Shown here: piece after piece, positions 34,117 to 46,013 of the stretch | Layout: the number at the start of each line of letters is the position of its first letter | How positions within the stretch are numbered: the stretch's first letter is position 1 | DNA from: Umbilicaria muhlenbergii | Lineage: Eukaryota > Ascomycota > Lecanoromycetes > Umbilicariales > Umbilicariaceae | NCBI GenBank assembly: GCA_000611775.1 | Contig: KK106981.1 | Location: 4,404,927 to 4,468,926, forward strand | Length of the DNA: 64,000 bases | Reading direction: 5' to 3' | Position numbers and translations under genes: made by a program | Notes under the pieces: model-generated | What the model saw: the letters and a program-made list of their open reading frames with translations, nothing else | Told to the model about the DNA's origin: nothing | Database searches by the model: none

Positions 34117-34884
34117 TCATACACCTGCAGTCTCCATGCCCTCCGATATCTCCACCTTCCCCTCCCAAACCCGCCTCACCCTCTCCACCGCTACCTCCTT
34201 GTCCTGCGCTCCATCCATCATACACGCCTGCACCACCTCGGCCAAACAAAGCCACACCCTCCCATCCACCCCTACCAACGGTCTCACCACCACCTTCTCC
34301 ACCCCTCTCACACTCCTCACCAACCCCCGCACCACATCCCACACCCAATTCCTCTCCTGCCTCAACCCCCCCCGCAGCGCACAAAACCTCACCTCCAACC
34401 GGCTCAACCCGGCATAGTCACCCCGGAATCTCTCCCCGTGCACACTCCCCGCCAGATACCGACTCCACGCATGCGTCCGCTCGTCGCCAATGTCGATTTG
34501 TATACGGACGTCTCGCACCCACCGCGGCACCACGCCCGGACCCGCGAATTGCGCGAATCGCTGGGCGCAGGTTGCGCTCGTTAGGACGAACTTGTTAGAT
34601 CGGTAGAGGGTCGGGAGGGCCTCGGAGTGGAGCGAGCGACATGCTCGCAGGATTGCGGGGGAGAGGTGAAGACGTGGGGGGTGGGCGCGCACACGGGGGA
34701 TGGAGGTCGATGGGCTGCTGGGGGTGGTGCGCTGGTAGTGGGGGTTTGTGATGGGGGTGGGGGTCGTGAGGAGGTGGGAGTAGATTTGGAGGCGGATCTC
34801 GGCGGGGAGGCGGAGGAGAGGGCTTGATGGAGTCATGGGGTGGGAATAGGGGCTGGGCGAGGAAAGAAGAGAACGCCTCGTCAC
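34117..34884 (-). CDS. F-box-like / DUF7730-type protein
   Basis: A single-exon minus-strand frame of 255 residues. After a Ser/Pro-rich start it has LLRLPAEIRLQIYSHLL, then ILRACRSLHSEALPTLYRSN and a hydrophobic segment ending in KFVLTS, the pattern of many fungal proteins with a degenerate F-box helix followed by a conserved 'transcription-factor-like' domain. The C-terminal half has amphipathic helices rich in Val and Arg. The opposite strand is C-rich and also open, but its translations are low in complexity. MTPSSP at 34836 is an alternative start. Target unknown. Confidence 0.68.
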   Translation of the reverse strand: MTRRSLLSSPSPYSHPMTPSSPLLRLPAEIRLQIYSHLLTTPTPITNPHYQRTTPSSPSTSIPRVRAHPPRLHLSPAILRACRSLHSEALPTLYRSNKFVLTSATCAQRFAQFAGPGVVPRWVRDVRIQIDIGDERTHAWSRYLAGSVHGERFRGDYAGLSRLEVRFCALRGGLRQERNWVWDVVRGLVRSVRGVEKVVVRPLVGVDGRVWLCLAEVVQACMMDGAQDKEVAVERVRRVWEGKVEISEGMETAGV

Positions 34885-35643
34885 AATTGATTCATATTAA
34901 TGGTGAAAGGGACGATGGAGGATGGGGCCGCGGCGAGTGCTGCTTCTTTTTGAAGGTTGCTGGTCTTTGGGCTTTTGTGACTTGCCTTTGCTCTTCGATC
35001 CGTGGTGGGTTTGTATACGGTCGAGCTGATTGGAACGCGAGAGAGAGGGGAAGAACGTGGTTGCAAAGTAGACACACTTGTCTCGCAAGCGCAGAGGGCC
35101 TCTTGAAACCGAACGACTCCGTCCATTCCTGTTCAGTTGAGAAGTGGGTTTGGTGAGTCCAACTTCGATCGTCGCTTGTTTCCGATTCCAACTCGGACGC
35201 GTTCCGGATCAGTACCAGGAAAGCGACTGTTGCTATCTAGGCACTTCCGTCTCATTTCTCATTTCTTGATGCTTCTCCGCCTCGGCAGAGCTCAGGCATA
35301 CTGTCCGGTAGACTTGCGAGTCGTCTTTTAGGCGTGCTCGCTAATCTCGGCTTGGATCTGACACCGGCAGTTGAGATCGGCGCTACCGACCGAACTTGGC
35401 CTGTGCTCTTCGCCCCGATCCCCACAATTGGCCTCTGGTTCAAGTCATGACGCAGTGGCCGAGACGACCGAACATGGCGCACTTACATATCTCTCGCTCC
35501 ATGCGAGGCGACGTCTTCTTCGCTCTTTGTCGAATTCAACTATCAGTGAACTGCCACTGCCATAACATCAAATCCAAAAGGCTATGCGCAAGTCTTCCGA
35601 ACCCTTACTGCAATCCCGAACCGCCTCTTCGACGCGCTTCAAC
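34885..35643. other. Intergenic region, divergent promoters
   Basis: Separates the F-box-like gene (-) from the FAD oxidoreductase gene (+). Several short frames, none supported. An in-frame ATG at 35584 upstream of the chosen oxidoreductase start lies here. Confidence 0.45.
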
Positions 35644-37532
35644 ATGGCGCCCAAGGTGGAAAGCCCACGGAAGAAGAGAGTCTTGATCGTTGGTGCTGGG
35701 GCTGCCGGTCAGTTCCGTAGAGGTCCCTTTACGTTGCCAGTCCGCTGCTGACGCGCTCTTCCCGCAGGCATGTCCTGCGCCCATCATCTGGCCGAACACC
35801 CTGACAAGTTCGACGTAACCATCATCGATGCGGTCGACTATTGTGGAGGCCAAGCGTTCTCTGTACCCATCGAAAAGGAGAAACACGGGGCAAGCTGGTT
35901 GAACCAAGGCGTGCAGGGTGGAAGCTACATCTTCCACCATACCATGACCATGTTCTCGCGGCTAGGCCATCACGCCGATCCCGTGAAGCTGCAGGTGAGG
36001 GATGCCACGACTGTGTCTTCCAGTGACGGCTCTGATAGAGAACACAGGTATCATTCGGTAAAGATGACAAGTTCTGGACAAATGTTTTCCCGACATCGCT
36101 ACTGGCACGGCATCAGAAGGAGATCAAGCGATTCTGTACAATGCTGTCCATCGTCCGTTGGTTCGAAATCTTCTTCGCCCTGATACCGATCAAGTATCTC
36201 ATGAAGATATTCCGATTCTCCGACGAGTTTGCAAACACAGTTGCTCTGCCGATGGTGGCGCTGTTCTTGGGCACCGGCAACTACGCGCCGGAGGTACCCA
36301 CCATCATCTTGGAACGCTTGTGCACCAGTCCCACCTACGGCATGTGGTATCCAGCAGATAAGCAAAGTATCGCAAGCAATCTCCCTCCAATGGTCGTTTT
36401 CCCGAACTTCAGCATCTTCTACGAGGATTGGCGGAAGAACCTGGTCAAGAAAGGTGTCAATGTCCGCCTCTCAACAGAGTTAACACGAGTAATGAAGAGG
36501 GATAAGACCGGCGTGGTGGTACGCTTGATCAAGAGGACGCCGGCGGAAGACCAACACAACCCCGATAGCTCTTGGGTTCCAGGAAACGCCCTCAGCAACG
36601 CCGATGCAAACGCAGAAGAGGTGGAAGAAGTTTATGATGAACTTGTGCTGTGTGTTCTGTATGTATCCAAAACGACATAGTCTTCCAAGTGGAACCGCAC
36701 TAACCCATCTACCCTCTACAGCGCCGATACTGCAAACCGAATCCTCTCCCCAACCGCCACCTGGCGCGAGAAGAAAGTCCTTGGCAGTTGCAAATTCGCC
36801 GACGATATCACCGTCACCCATACCGACAGCGACTACATGAAGCGGCACTATGAAAACTTTTACAACGACAAACAAGCCGTCTCGACCCTTTCCGGCGTCG
36901 ACCAAACAACCCGCGTTGAGATGGCCAAGAAATCGTTCAAGCCCATGTACATGATTAAAATGTACCCGCAAGATCTAACGAAGCTAGAAATGTGTTTCGA
37001 CTGCACCAACTACCAAGCCCAGTTCCCGCCTGAGGTGCCATTCGAAGATCATGTATTCCAGACGATTTTCCTTAACAAACACCGTGACGGCCATCTCTGG
37101 AGCATCGACGAGATCGACGAAAGCAAGATCATTCGCAAAGATTGGTGGCATCAGCTCTGCCATTCCTTCACCCACTACCTCTTCGTCGTCCCTTGGATGT
37201 GGCTACTCCAGGGCAAGCGACACACACGCTTCGCTGCCGCTTGGACCCTCGTCAATGCGCACGAAGTCGCCGTCATGAGCGGAATAGCCGCCGCGGTCGA
37301 TCTGGGGGCGCAGTATCCACCGGATTTGGAAAGGGATAAGTTTGCTTTGCTGTCTTTTCGGCTGTATTATCTGCTGCAGTATGGGCGATGGTATCGGAAG
37401 AAAGCGTCGAAGGAGGGCGAGGGCAAGGATTGGGCGAGTGGGGTTTATGGGAGTGTCTATAAGGGACCGGGCGTTGTGGAGCAGGATCGCACGATGTGGC
37501 AGGAGGAAAGGAAGAGAGGTGCGTCGTCCTGA
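35644..37532 (+). CDS. FAD-dependent amine oxidase-like oxidoreductase, four exons
   Basis: Exons are 35644-35707, 35768-35994, 36048-36658 and 36722-37532 (570 residues). The N-terminus has the FAD-binding dinucleotide motif VLIVGAGAAGMSCAHHL (intron 1 falls inside it), then the acidic end of strand 2 (VTIIDAVDYCGGQAFSV) and NQGVQGGSYIFHHTMTM. The central part has VFPNFSIFYEDWRKNLVKKG, the usual substrate-domain entry. The C-terminus has HEVAVMSGIAAAVDLGAQYP, matching the second FAD contact region, and a short hydrophobic WMWLL segment. Reaction: flavin-dependent oxidation of an unknown substrate. The alternative ATG at 35584 adds 20 residues rich in Ser/Arg, possibly a weak mitochondrial leader. 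Confidence 0.87.
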
Positions 37533-38969
37533 GTTCTTTGAAGCCACAGGCGAAGCGTCCAAACGGGTGGCAGTTCCAGCGCAGAGAAATCCGAGGGATG
37601 CTCCTCACCTGAAAATTGCCACTTGTGTTGATGATTCACTTATCTCTTCAAGATATCATCTACTATGTCAAGCAGTCCGAGAATATTCATGTTTCTTAAG
37701 TCTATGACTTTGGCTAGAGGAACCACAGAGATCAGATAGCAAATCAAACAATGAAATATCTCAGCATTAGCTAAAAATATTTTGTGTGCATGACCAGCCA
37801 TTTGCCGCCCACCGCACCGGAGCTCGTCCAGCTGGAGCCCCGAACACTAGTTGATCAAGGGAGTTTATGATCATCACGCCATTCACATGGTAGAGGTAAG
37901 ATTAGTCGACTATAGGAGTTAAATACAACTATTTTTCTCATTCTATCTGGCTGCACAATAGGAACGTAAGTCCTTGAGGTCCTGACGACTGCGATGTTGA
38001 TGTGAGCAGGCGCCGACAGCCATCCCACAATGCGCCGCCATTATGCGCGCACGGCTTTAGTTTTGAGGCCTTCTAGGATGAAATTTTGCATTTGAGTGCT
38101 ACAGAGCGCCCCTTTGAAAATAATTAATTACAAGTGTTTTCAGATCATCGGCTCATCCAGGTTAAACTTACGCCGCGGTCATCGGAGTAGCGACGGAGAT
38201 GCACTGTCACAATCAATCTCGCACTTATGATTATCTGAACGGTGCGTATAGCTTGATTCATATAATCTAGAAGTGATTCAGAATTTTATTAATTCTTAGA
38301 ATAAATTATCAATTTTGTCATCTTTAAAAATGAGAAAGAAGAGGCGGAAATTAATATACAAGTTATAAGAAATGTAAAAGGATTTCTAAAAACACTATAT
38401 AAAAGATTGCTTTATTTTTTAAAAATTTCTAAAATAATAATTAAGGATGCTTACTAACTTTCCTGATTTAATTTGAGGTCATAATATAAATTATGTAAGG
38501 ATATAAAACTACTATATACGAATCTAATACTACTCTTGCTGGTAATCATCCTCGCGGATAATATCTTTTAAGACTATCAGATTTTTAAAAAAATCAAAAT
38601 AATCTTATCATCTGCGGATGAATCTTTGCATCATCTCCGAATCAGAAAGAATCTATTTCGCGTATCTTTCTTGTGAAGCTTTGTTAAACCTTTCCAAGCC
38701 TGGAAACAGCGTGTAACCGATAGTGGAAGCTCGAGAGGCTTTTCAGTGGAGTTTCCAGCACAATCAGATAAGACGAGGGGTACTTCGATTGCTGCCACAA
38801 CTAGATAAACCGCGAACTGTGTGGTTTGGTCGTGCTGTTGCACCAGTGCTGGTTCCATCGTTACCCGGAGCTTGTGGCGAATTCTTTGTGAGCCAGCAAC
38901 ACCGCTTCCCATCCAAAACCAGGATAGTTTTCCTTCCTCCGACTGGCACGATCAGAACGAAGATCGCCC
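37533..38969. other. Gene-free stretch with an AT-rich, RIP-like island (about 38090-38640)
   Basis: No gene supported. At about 38100-38620 the sequence becomes very AT-rich with many TpA steps. A hand count of 38341-38400 gives TpA 9, ApT 8, CpA+TpG 3 and ApC+GpT 5, the direction expected after CpA-directed RIP. No element can be recognised in it. Confidence 0.6.
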
Positions 38970-40559
38970 CTACCGACCAGCGAGTACATTCCTCTTTAGT
39001 GGCAGCAGAAAACTCCGTTCTTCTGAGCGACCAGTCACTTCAGGACGTCTGAACCTGCCCATAAGGACAGGCCGAACGAGGGGCTGAGGTCGGGAGCGAG
39101 CGATGGCGGCCATGACGGCGTCTTTGTCTTCGTCGGAGTCGACGTGGCCGTGGGAGTCGGCTTCGTCGACGAGGGCGGTGTTGGCTTCGATTCGTTCGCC
39201 TAGACAATGGAAAAGATGGTTGGCGTGCGCGAAGATGAGCAGGGAAGATAGAAGAAATGGTCCAGAGCAAAGAAGTAAGCCAAAAGCAAGTATCAGAAGG
39301 CGTATGGTCCTGATCCAATGGATCCAGGTTGTCATGGCTGAAGAACGGAGGTGGACGTTTTCTGCGGACCAGAGAGGTGCTGGTTCACGAGACGCGTGGT
39401 CCTTGGCGGCTGCCACTCAAGGAGCATCTAGTCCGGGATCCAAATGGTAAACGCGCAGTCGACAAAGACATTACCTGCGAAGTTCCGGAGCCAGTACCCC
39501 ATCACGCCGATCTATAACTCAAGAACCCCGGAGTTGCCAAGGTCCTCTTCCGGAGAGTCGTCTCCCCCGTCGAATGGTATTGGGGACTTGAACTTGACTT
39601 GCTTCTTCTTCTTCTTCTTCTTCTTCTTCTCATACTAAACGCCGTTCTCAAGAGAATGAAAGGTCTTATACTTACATTGATGCTTGGCTTGAATCTTCTT
39701 CTGATAGTTTGCTAGCAAGATGTCGTACGGCGAGCTGCGGCCCGGCACCGCACTCTTCATGCCCATACTGTGGGTCTTGCACGTGAGCGATCGAGCGCAC
39801 TGCCCGCCATTAGCGAGCGGCACACCACACTGCTTCTCGACATCCACGGGCGCTCTGGGCTTGGCAGCCGTCGCCTTCGGCTCATCCTTCTACTTCTTGG
39901 TGGGCGCCTTCTCACCCTCGCCCTCGGCCTTGCGCTTCTTGCTCTTCTTCGCCATGTCGCTGCCGATAGCCGTCTTGCTGTCCTTCTTGGCCTCCTTGAG
40001 GGACTGCGTGTCGTCGTCGATCGTTTCCCCTGCAGCCTCGGCCTTCACCTTGCGGGCGGCTGTAACTTTGGCCTCCTTTTGCTCCTTCTTGCGGTTCTTC
40101 TTCTCCTCGTTCTTCTGGAGACACTTGCGGATGTGGGCAACGGCAACATGCTCGAGGACGGGGCGCTTGCAGTGCTTGCATTGGCGGATGTTGGGCTTGT
40201 CGAGGGGTCGGCCGGTGGGGAAGGCTATCAGGAGGTTGTCGTCGAGCTGTTCGTGGAGAGGCGAGTCAGCGGCCTCCAGCTCTTTCTGGTGCTCCTTCGC
40301 TTTCGGATTAACATCTGCAGACATGATCAGCATGAAGCTTGAGATGATCTAGCAAGCAGACTACTTGTAATCTTGTTCTCTTTGGTGTCCCACTTTCCCC
40401 GTTGACTCTGTTTGACGGACGGCTTCTTGACCTTGAACTTGGGGGCCTTCTTGACTTCCCGGAGAAGACAGGTTCGGGCATGACGGTGGACGGGTCTTTC
40501 TTAGAGGTCTGAGCGGCGGAGGAAGCGGGAGGAGGGGTCTCGCGGGCAGTGGACGACAT
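38970..40559 (-). pseudogene. SGF73: Broken SGF73 (SAGA subunit, ataxin-7-like) gene
   Basis: The minus strand has the family's parts in order: a start at 40559 (MSSTARETPPP), a Lys-rich APKFKVKK segment, an intron (GTAGTC...CTGCAG, 50 nt), DVNPKAKEHQKELEAADSPL-like sequence, a zinc finger CKHCKRPVLEHVAVAHIRKC, the SCA7 domain ([34 protein letters not shown]), then after a 476-nt intron (39200-39675) DSDEDKDAVMAAIARSRPQP. Two breaks are visible: a frameshift near 40455-40465 between the start and KVKK, and an in-frame TAG at 39890-39892 just before the SCA7 domain. In yeast Sgf73 anchors the deubiquitinase module to SAGA. A sequencing error could explain one break but less easily both. Confidence 0.78.
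39602..39631. repeat. (CTT)n microsatellite
   Basis: About ten CTT/TTC triplets, lying in the long last intron of the SGF73 copy, with the purine strand on the gene's sense strand. Confidence 0.95.
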
Positions 40560-40947
40560 GCTAGACTACCTTGCGGTGGGCTTGATAATGAGAATGTGCG
40601 GATGTGAGAAGAAAGGAAGAGGGAGAGCAGACGGGCGCTCGAAGCGGCGGAGGTGCTCATGAAGCTGCGCGCCCGCCCTGAATGGCGATTCAGGGTCTAT
40701 TCAGAAGAGCGTGAATAGAAGGAGTCAACAGCGACAACACAACAGAGCTGCCCTGAATGCCGTAAGGCTGAGCCCACTTGGGTTTAGCGTGGCGGGTCCG
40801 CACATTATAATATGAAAGCTTGCTTGTAAAACGAATTTTCAAAGTCCTCTTAGATCCGCATGTACATGCTCGCGTCGTTCTTAGAGGACAAGCATCTTCT
40901 CCCGCACGAAATCTTGACCCTGCCAGATTCTAAAAATTTCCAACAAA
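40560..40947. promoter_or_regulatory. Divergent promoter region SGF73 copy / dihydroorotase
   Basis: 388 nt between two divergent start codons. Composition shifts to AT-rich toward the dihydroorotase start. No clear TATA box or repeat. Confidence 0.45.
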
Positions 40948-42485
40948 ATGCGACTAAGAGACGTACAACGTCTAGAATTACCACCGTCGGCAGATATGCA
41001 TGTCCATCTGAGGCAGGACCAAGTTAGTCTCCACCGGCCCTCGTACTGGATTAGACTGAAACAATTTCTTCCTGGCTACAGATCATGGAATTAGTGGTTC
41101 CTCAGATTTTGAACGGAGGGGTAGATACGGTGTTTGTCATGGTATATAGATCTTCAAACATCTCATTATATCATTAGCTGATCTGGTTTACAGCCAAACC
41201 TACAGCCGCCAATCACAAGTGTAGCCAAAGCATTAGAATACCAGTCTTGTCTGCGATCCATCGAACCTAAAGTCCATTATCTTATGTCACTCTACGTGGG
41301 TAATCTATGGTTTACGAAGTTGCCACGCCGTTTTAACGATACCAGCTTCATCCCTCTATTACCCCCGAGGTAATCGCTGAAGCCGCAGCCGCTGGTATTA
41401 CTGGAATCAAATTGTATCCTCAAGGTAAGGTATTAATAACGAGGCTTCTTTCCTCTATATTAGAGTATTAATATATTTTAGGCGTAACTACGAATTCTGA
41501 GTTAGGCGTGCCAGCCGATTTTCTAAAAGCCTATTCTCCTATCTTTGCTGCTATGGAACAGTATGACCTTGTGCTTAACTTGCACGGAGAGTGGCCGGGA
41601 CGTTTATTAAGTGACGATATTTCTCTTGAAGAAGCGTTCCTGCCAGAGCTTAAAAAGCTTTGTGAGAAATTTCCACGTCTTCGATGCGTTCTCGAGGTAA
41701 GTAGATCCTTATTATTAACTATTCAATATTATAATAATACTTTGCAGCATTGTTCTACCGCCGCGGCTCTAGATACGGTACGGGCTTGCGGCCCATTAGT
41801 TGCTGGTTCGTCTATCTATAGCTAATCCTAATGACCTAATCCCTAAGACTTTCCAACTCTGCTTTCCCCTTTATTACTCTCTTTCTCAATACTAAACATA
41901 TAAATACTGCAGGAACAATAACGGCACATCATCTCTATTTAACGGGTGATGATAGTTATAGAGATCCTCTGGCTTTCTGTAAACCTATTCCAAAAAAGCC
42001 ATCAGATCGAGATGCCCTAATCAAAGCTGTATGTAGCGGCGACCCTAAATTCTTCTTGTAAGTTAGTCCGCGTTCTACTAAGTATAATCTTTTTTAATTA
42101 ACCTTGCGTGCGTTTTAGCGGTAGTGATAGCGCACCGCATCCGTTAGGGTCTAAGATCAAGACCCAATGTGGCCAAGCAGTACCAGCAGGCGTATTCACA
42201 CAGCCCTTCGCTAGCCAGCTTGTGATTCTAGCACTTGAAGAGGCAATTGAAAGGGGAGTTCTCAAAGTAGACGAAGTTACACAGGACCGGCTCGAGCAGT
42301 TCTTAAGTCGATCTGGAAGGCGCTTTTATAAGCTGCCTGATCCTGCTACTGAAGGACAACCCAAGATCGTGCTTGAGAGAAAAGGCGAGACGATTCCCAC
42401 GAGCATAAAGAGCGCTGATGGCACTCTTGAAATTGGGTTATCAAAATCTATGGCTCCTGTATTCAGTTTAAGCTGGCTTACGTAG
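40948..42485 (+). CDS. URA4: Dihydroorotase (type II), eight exons, intact
   Basis: Exons are 40948-41022, 41082-41141, 41194-41295, 41346-41424, 41482-41696, 41748-41805, 41913-42057 and 42119-42485; all GT-AG, phases agree, 366 residues (yeast Ura4 is about the same). The N-terminus has the metal motif ADMHVHLRQDQ. VFVMPNLQPPITS, GITGIKLYPQGVTTNS (with the carbamylated Lys of the family), LNLHGEWPG, AHHLYL and FFFGSDSAPHP follow in the expected order; the last holds the catalytic Asp. It closes carbamoyl-aspartate to dihydroorotate in pyrimidine synthesis. Introns and third codon positions are AT-rich compared with genes to the left, but no frame break is present even though both neighbours are broken. 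Confidence 0.94.
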
Positions 42486-42920
42486 GATGGCTTCTAATTC
42501 CCACTAGTCTTATGGAAATGCCAGCGACATAAGCGCCAGATGTACTTGATCAGGTAGTGCTATTATGTGCCGGCGATAAATGCTGAACCAAGAAAACAAA
42601 TGGTTTCAAAGAATGCACGAAGTGGAACATGAACATGGGCAAATGCCACGCATTATTACGATGTAAAACACTGAGATTTCGGCGCGACAGCAGTATTCAA
42701 CACTACGCCGTACGGGATTCTGTCGACAACGAGGAAAGTAGTCCCAGTCCTTCGTCTTCCATCATTTCACCCATACGTGGAGGTCTTAAGTCGTGGAATT
42801 GGTGAAGACTTTGTTTGCTTGGTACATGCGGCAGCTTCTTCTTTAGTCCATCTTCCAGGTCATGACGGGTGGATCAATCTCAATATGTTGATTCAATTCT
42901 GTGGTAATCTTTCCTTCGGC
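42486..42920. other. Intergenic region, convergent 3' flanks
   Basis: 435 nt between the dihydroorotase gene and the 3' end of the broken repeat-protein gene. Nothing recognised. Confidence 0.5.
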
Positions 42921-45900
42921 CTAGAAAACGTTAATTCTCTCGGATCTCCCTCTTTGGGTCCTTCTTGCGTGATCGCGCTTTTTTAACTCATCCAACGTGT
43001 TTTCATTAATGGCATCCCAGATCTCTTCAGCTTGAGGCACTACATCCTTCTTTGTTCGGTGGGAGTCTTTGACCCTTAGCTCGTGGGAGTTAATCCATTG
43101 TTGCAAGTCCTTTTTGGTCATTTGCTGAAAGTCCTCCCGGACCTGAGGAATTTTGACATTGTTGCGAAACGATGGCCTGCGCTTCTTCCTTTTGTCTATG
43201 GTGCCGTTTTCCGCAGCATCCCATATCTTTTGGGCAAGAGCCAGCGCTTTGTCCTTTTTCATATATTTTTCCTCAACTGCCACTCCTTGAGATCCGATCC
43301 ATTGCACAAGATCTCTGAATCGCATCTGCCCGAGATCCTCCCGAGTCTGGGGAACCTTGAGCGGGACCTTGTCTAACTGGAGTGTCTTCCTGAAATTGTC
43401 TAAGTCGTCATTTTGTATGGCATTCCATGTCCGCTCAGCTAGCGCCAGAAGCTCCTCTTTGTTAAGTCGCTCATACCTTTTGCCTTTTCCAGTACGTATG
43501 TCATGGAACTTTAACCAAGCAAAGACCTCTTTGTGCTTCATGCTCAGGAGATCTGAACGAGTCTCTGGATGCTTGGTATCCTTGATAGTACGGTTGTGTT
43601 TGTAGTTCTTTGCTGGCGGGTCTTTCGGCGTGGCTCTACGATCATTAGGAAGGCTTTTCAGATCGTCCCACACCGCGCGTGCTTTTCCTAGTGCCTCTTC
43701 TCTTGACGATGATCTCCAACCAGTCACCTGGTAGTCGTGAGAGAGTACCTAGGTGAATAGTGCGAACTTCGATAATCTCCCTAGGTCTCCGCGGGATTGG
43801 ACTTCGTCGGGCTTGATAGGGCCGCTATGGGCGATATCTGGGTTGTCCCATAACCACCGAGCTAGATCTAGTAGTGCTGCTTGTTTCGCAGCCCTGCTGA
43901 TACACTGCTCCCAACCTTGAGACTGAATCCATCTCCGCAGACCGTCGGTGGACATGCCGTCGAGATCTGCACCCGATCGGACCACTTTATTGGTAAGTTC
44001 CAGATTGTCCCAGATTCTTCAAGCTAGATTTAACAACTCCTGTAGGTATAATCTAGTAAGATTCCGCGTCTCTCCCCGAGCTGTAGTCCATATTCTTAGA
44101 TTGTCTGACGACAATCCATCTAGGTCTGCGCGAGATCGAACCTCTTCAGGTTTTATATTCCGGTTGCGGGAAATAATGATAGGCATATCCCAAACTTCCT
44201 GAGCCCGACTTAGTAGATCAGACCGTACCATGCACTTTCGTTCAACTGGACATCCGCGAGACCTTATAAAAGCTGCTAAGTTCTTTGACGAAAGCATGCT
44301 CAAATCATCTGGGAGATGAACTGCTTTAAGCTCGATGTAGCCACGGCGGGTTTGTTCTTTAGAGGAAAGTGGTTTTTTCTCCTTGTGTCGTGTTTTATCG
44401 GGCGCGTGATGGCGCCTTGGTGGTCTGTTGAAGAGCTTGGGGTCTTCCAGCCACTTGCGTATATCGTCAGCTCGTGCACAGAGGGAAGCCTTGGAGCTTC
44501 TTTCTCGGTATTCAAATCCTTGAGAGCGGATCCATGCTGTGAGCAGATCTGGTTTTGTGGCCTCTAACTCTGTACGGTATGCGAACTCCATGTCCTTTGC
44601 GGCATTGCGGTTTGCGACGTGTTGGTAGTGATAGACAACAGTTCTGAACAACTTGAAAGGCATTAGGGTATCTGCCGGGATGAAAGTCTTATGATGCTTT
44701 GGAGAACAATCGACGCAGGGCTTGCTGAGGTGAGACAGGTACACTCCTGTGAAAAGCTCAAAACGAGGTGTCCTATCGACCGTATAAGTCGAACCCCAGC
44801 ACTCGCAGCACCTTAACTGAACCTGGCTTTTGTCTCCTTTGAAAGGATCGGCAAATCTGAATACGATATTCAGGAGCGGGTGCGGTCTGATAGAGCAATA
44901 GAAGTGTTTGGCCTTTTTCCTGCCTCTGGAGCCCGTCTTCGCACTAAATGTGGCACTACTGCCCCGGAGTGATGGTCGAATTGACTTAAAGGATCATCGA
45001 CATTCAAGCCAATCCGTCGGTAAGGACTGATGTTGACGCCATGAGGTAAAATGCGTTGCAATAGTTGCCGGGGCAGCGAGCGAAAAAGGACCGCAGCGTA
45101 TTTTTCGAGAATGTTCAAGAGCACGTCCATCTCGTCCTTCTCTTTAGCACTCTTGGGAAAGTCTAACTCCACGAAGCAAAGCCAGAAATCCCTATAACCC
45201 TCCCGTGCCCAAAAGTTCTGATGCGCGCTCTGCCGACGAGGCTTCTTCTTTCGTTTGCGGGCAGACCCTTTCTGAGGCCTTATAAACTGCTCGTGTTCCC
45301 CTATATGATACTCAACACGAAATGCAAGCCGTTCGGCCGACCTAACGTAGATCCCTACGATGTCGGGCTTATCAGGGTCGTATACGACGTGAACATATAT
45401 TCCCGATTTTTGCTTCATTGCTGACTTCATCCTCTTGAATTTCTTCAGACTTTTCAGACTCTTCAGACTGAGATCTCCATTCTCGATCAAATCGAGCAGG
45501 TCCCTGTCTATGCTGCTTAGGATTAGGTCTCGAACAGTATCTTTTCCACCCAAATTGTTGATGAAGACGTCGTTATTGAATACCTTCATTGAAACGCTGG
45601 AGGGCGCTTCGACCAGCATCTGTGAGCGTTTTGTTAAGAATTAGGATATGGTCCAGCTCACGGCGTTCCGGGAGATCATCGAACCCTTCCCACACACTTT
45701 CATCGCCAGAATTACTCTCGTTGTTGTCGCTCAAGCTGTTCGCTGTGGTTGGAGTCTCATCGCCGTCGAGGCCTAACTCCGGACGTTCTGGGGGATCGTC
45801 AAATCCTCCCCACTCGCTGCCGCTGCCGCTTTCGCTGTCACTGAAGCATTCGAAAGAACTCCAGTCTTTGTCGTCATCGCCATCCTGTTTCGTTGTTAAC

Positions 45901-46013
45901 AGAGTCAAAGAAAGCATATGGAGACTGGCGTTGATGGAGGAAGGTACTTTTGTGTCTGCGGATCGAGTGCCACAAGCAATAATGATGTCGGTGCCCGGCT
46001 TCTCGTCAAGCAC
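42921..46013 (-). pseudogene. Broken gene for a large protein: GIY-YIG-like segment, Cys motif and about eight SAP/Ish1-like repeats
   Basis: Minus strand. The 5' part (46013-45573) is acidic and has two copies of a W-x-GFDD-x-PER-x-EL unit. The next part (45619-44870) has SGIYVHVVYDP, IYVRSAERLAFRVEYH and FWAREGYRDFWLCFVELD, which resemble a degenerate GIY-YIG nuclease fold. Past a frameshift near 44985 a Cys-rich motif (RCCECWG ... PCVDCSPKHHK) follows, then about eight repeats with the pattern R-x-DL-x-x-(M/L)-x-x-x-x-L-x-x-W(I/L)-x-S-x-G ... LL-x-x-A-x-x-(I/V)WD, like SAP, HeH or Ish1 units. In-frame stops interrupt the repeats at 44016-44018 (TGA) and 43749-43751 (TAG, at a Trp-like position). 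The two 5' frames do not join cleanly. I do not recognise the gene; the domain names are inference from pattern. Confidence 0.62.

Noticed and set aside
34039-34598. Pro/His-rich proteins on the + strand opposite the F-box-like gene
   Set aside because: They are low-complexity shadows of the C-rich complement; the minus frame has recognisable helices and motifs.
20219-37532. Secondary-metabolite gene cluster (two P450s, FAD oxidoreductase, NmrA-like protein)
   Set aside because: No backbone enzyme, transporter or pathway regulator of the usual kind, and one P450 is broken; proximity alone is not enough.
38970-39416. Small membrane protein (148-codon minus-strand ORF)
   Set aside because: Its C-terminal half is the last SGF73 exon (DSDEDKDAVMAAIARS); the hydrophobic N-terminal half is intron sequence read in frame.
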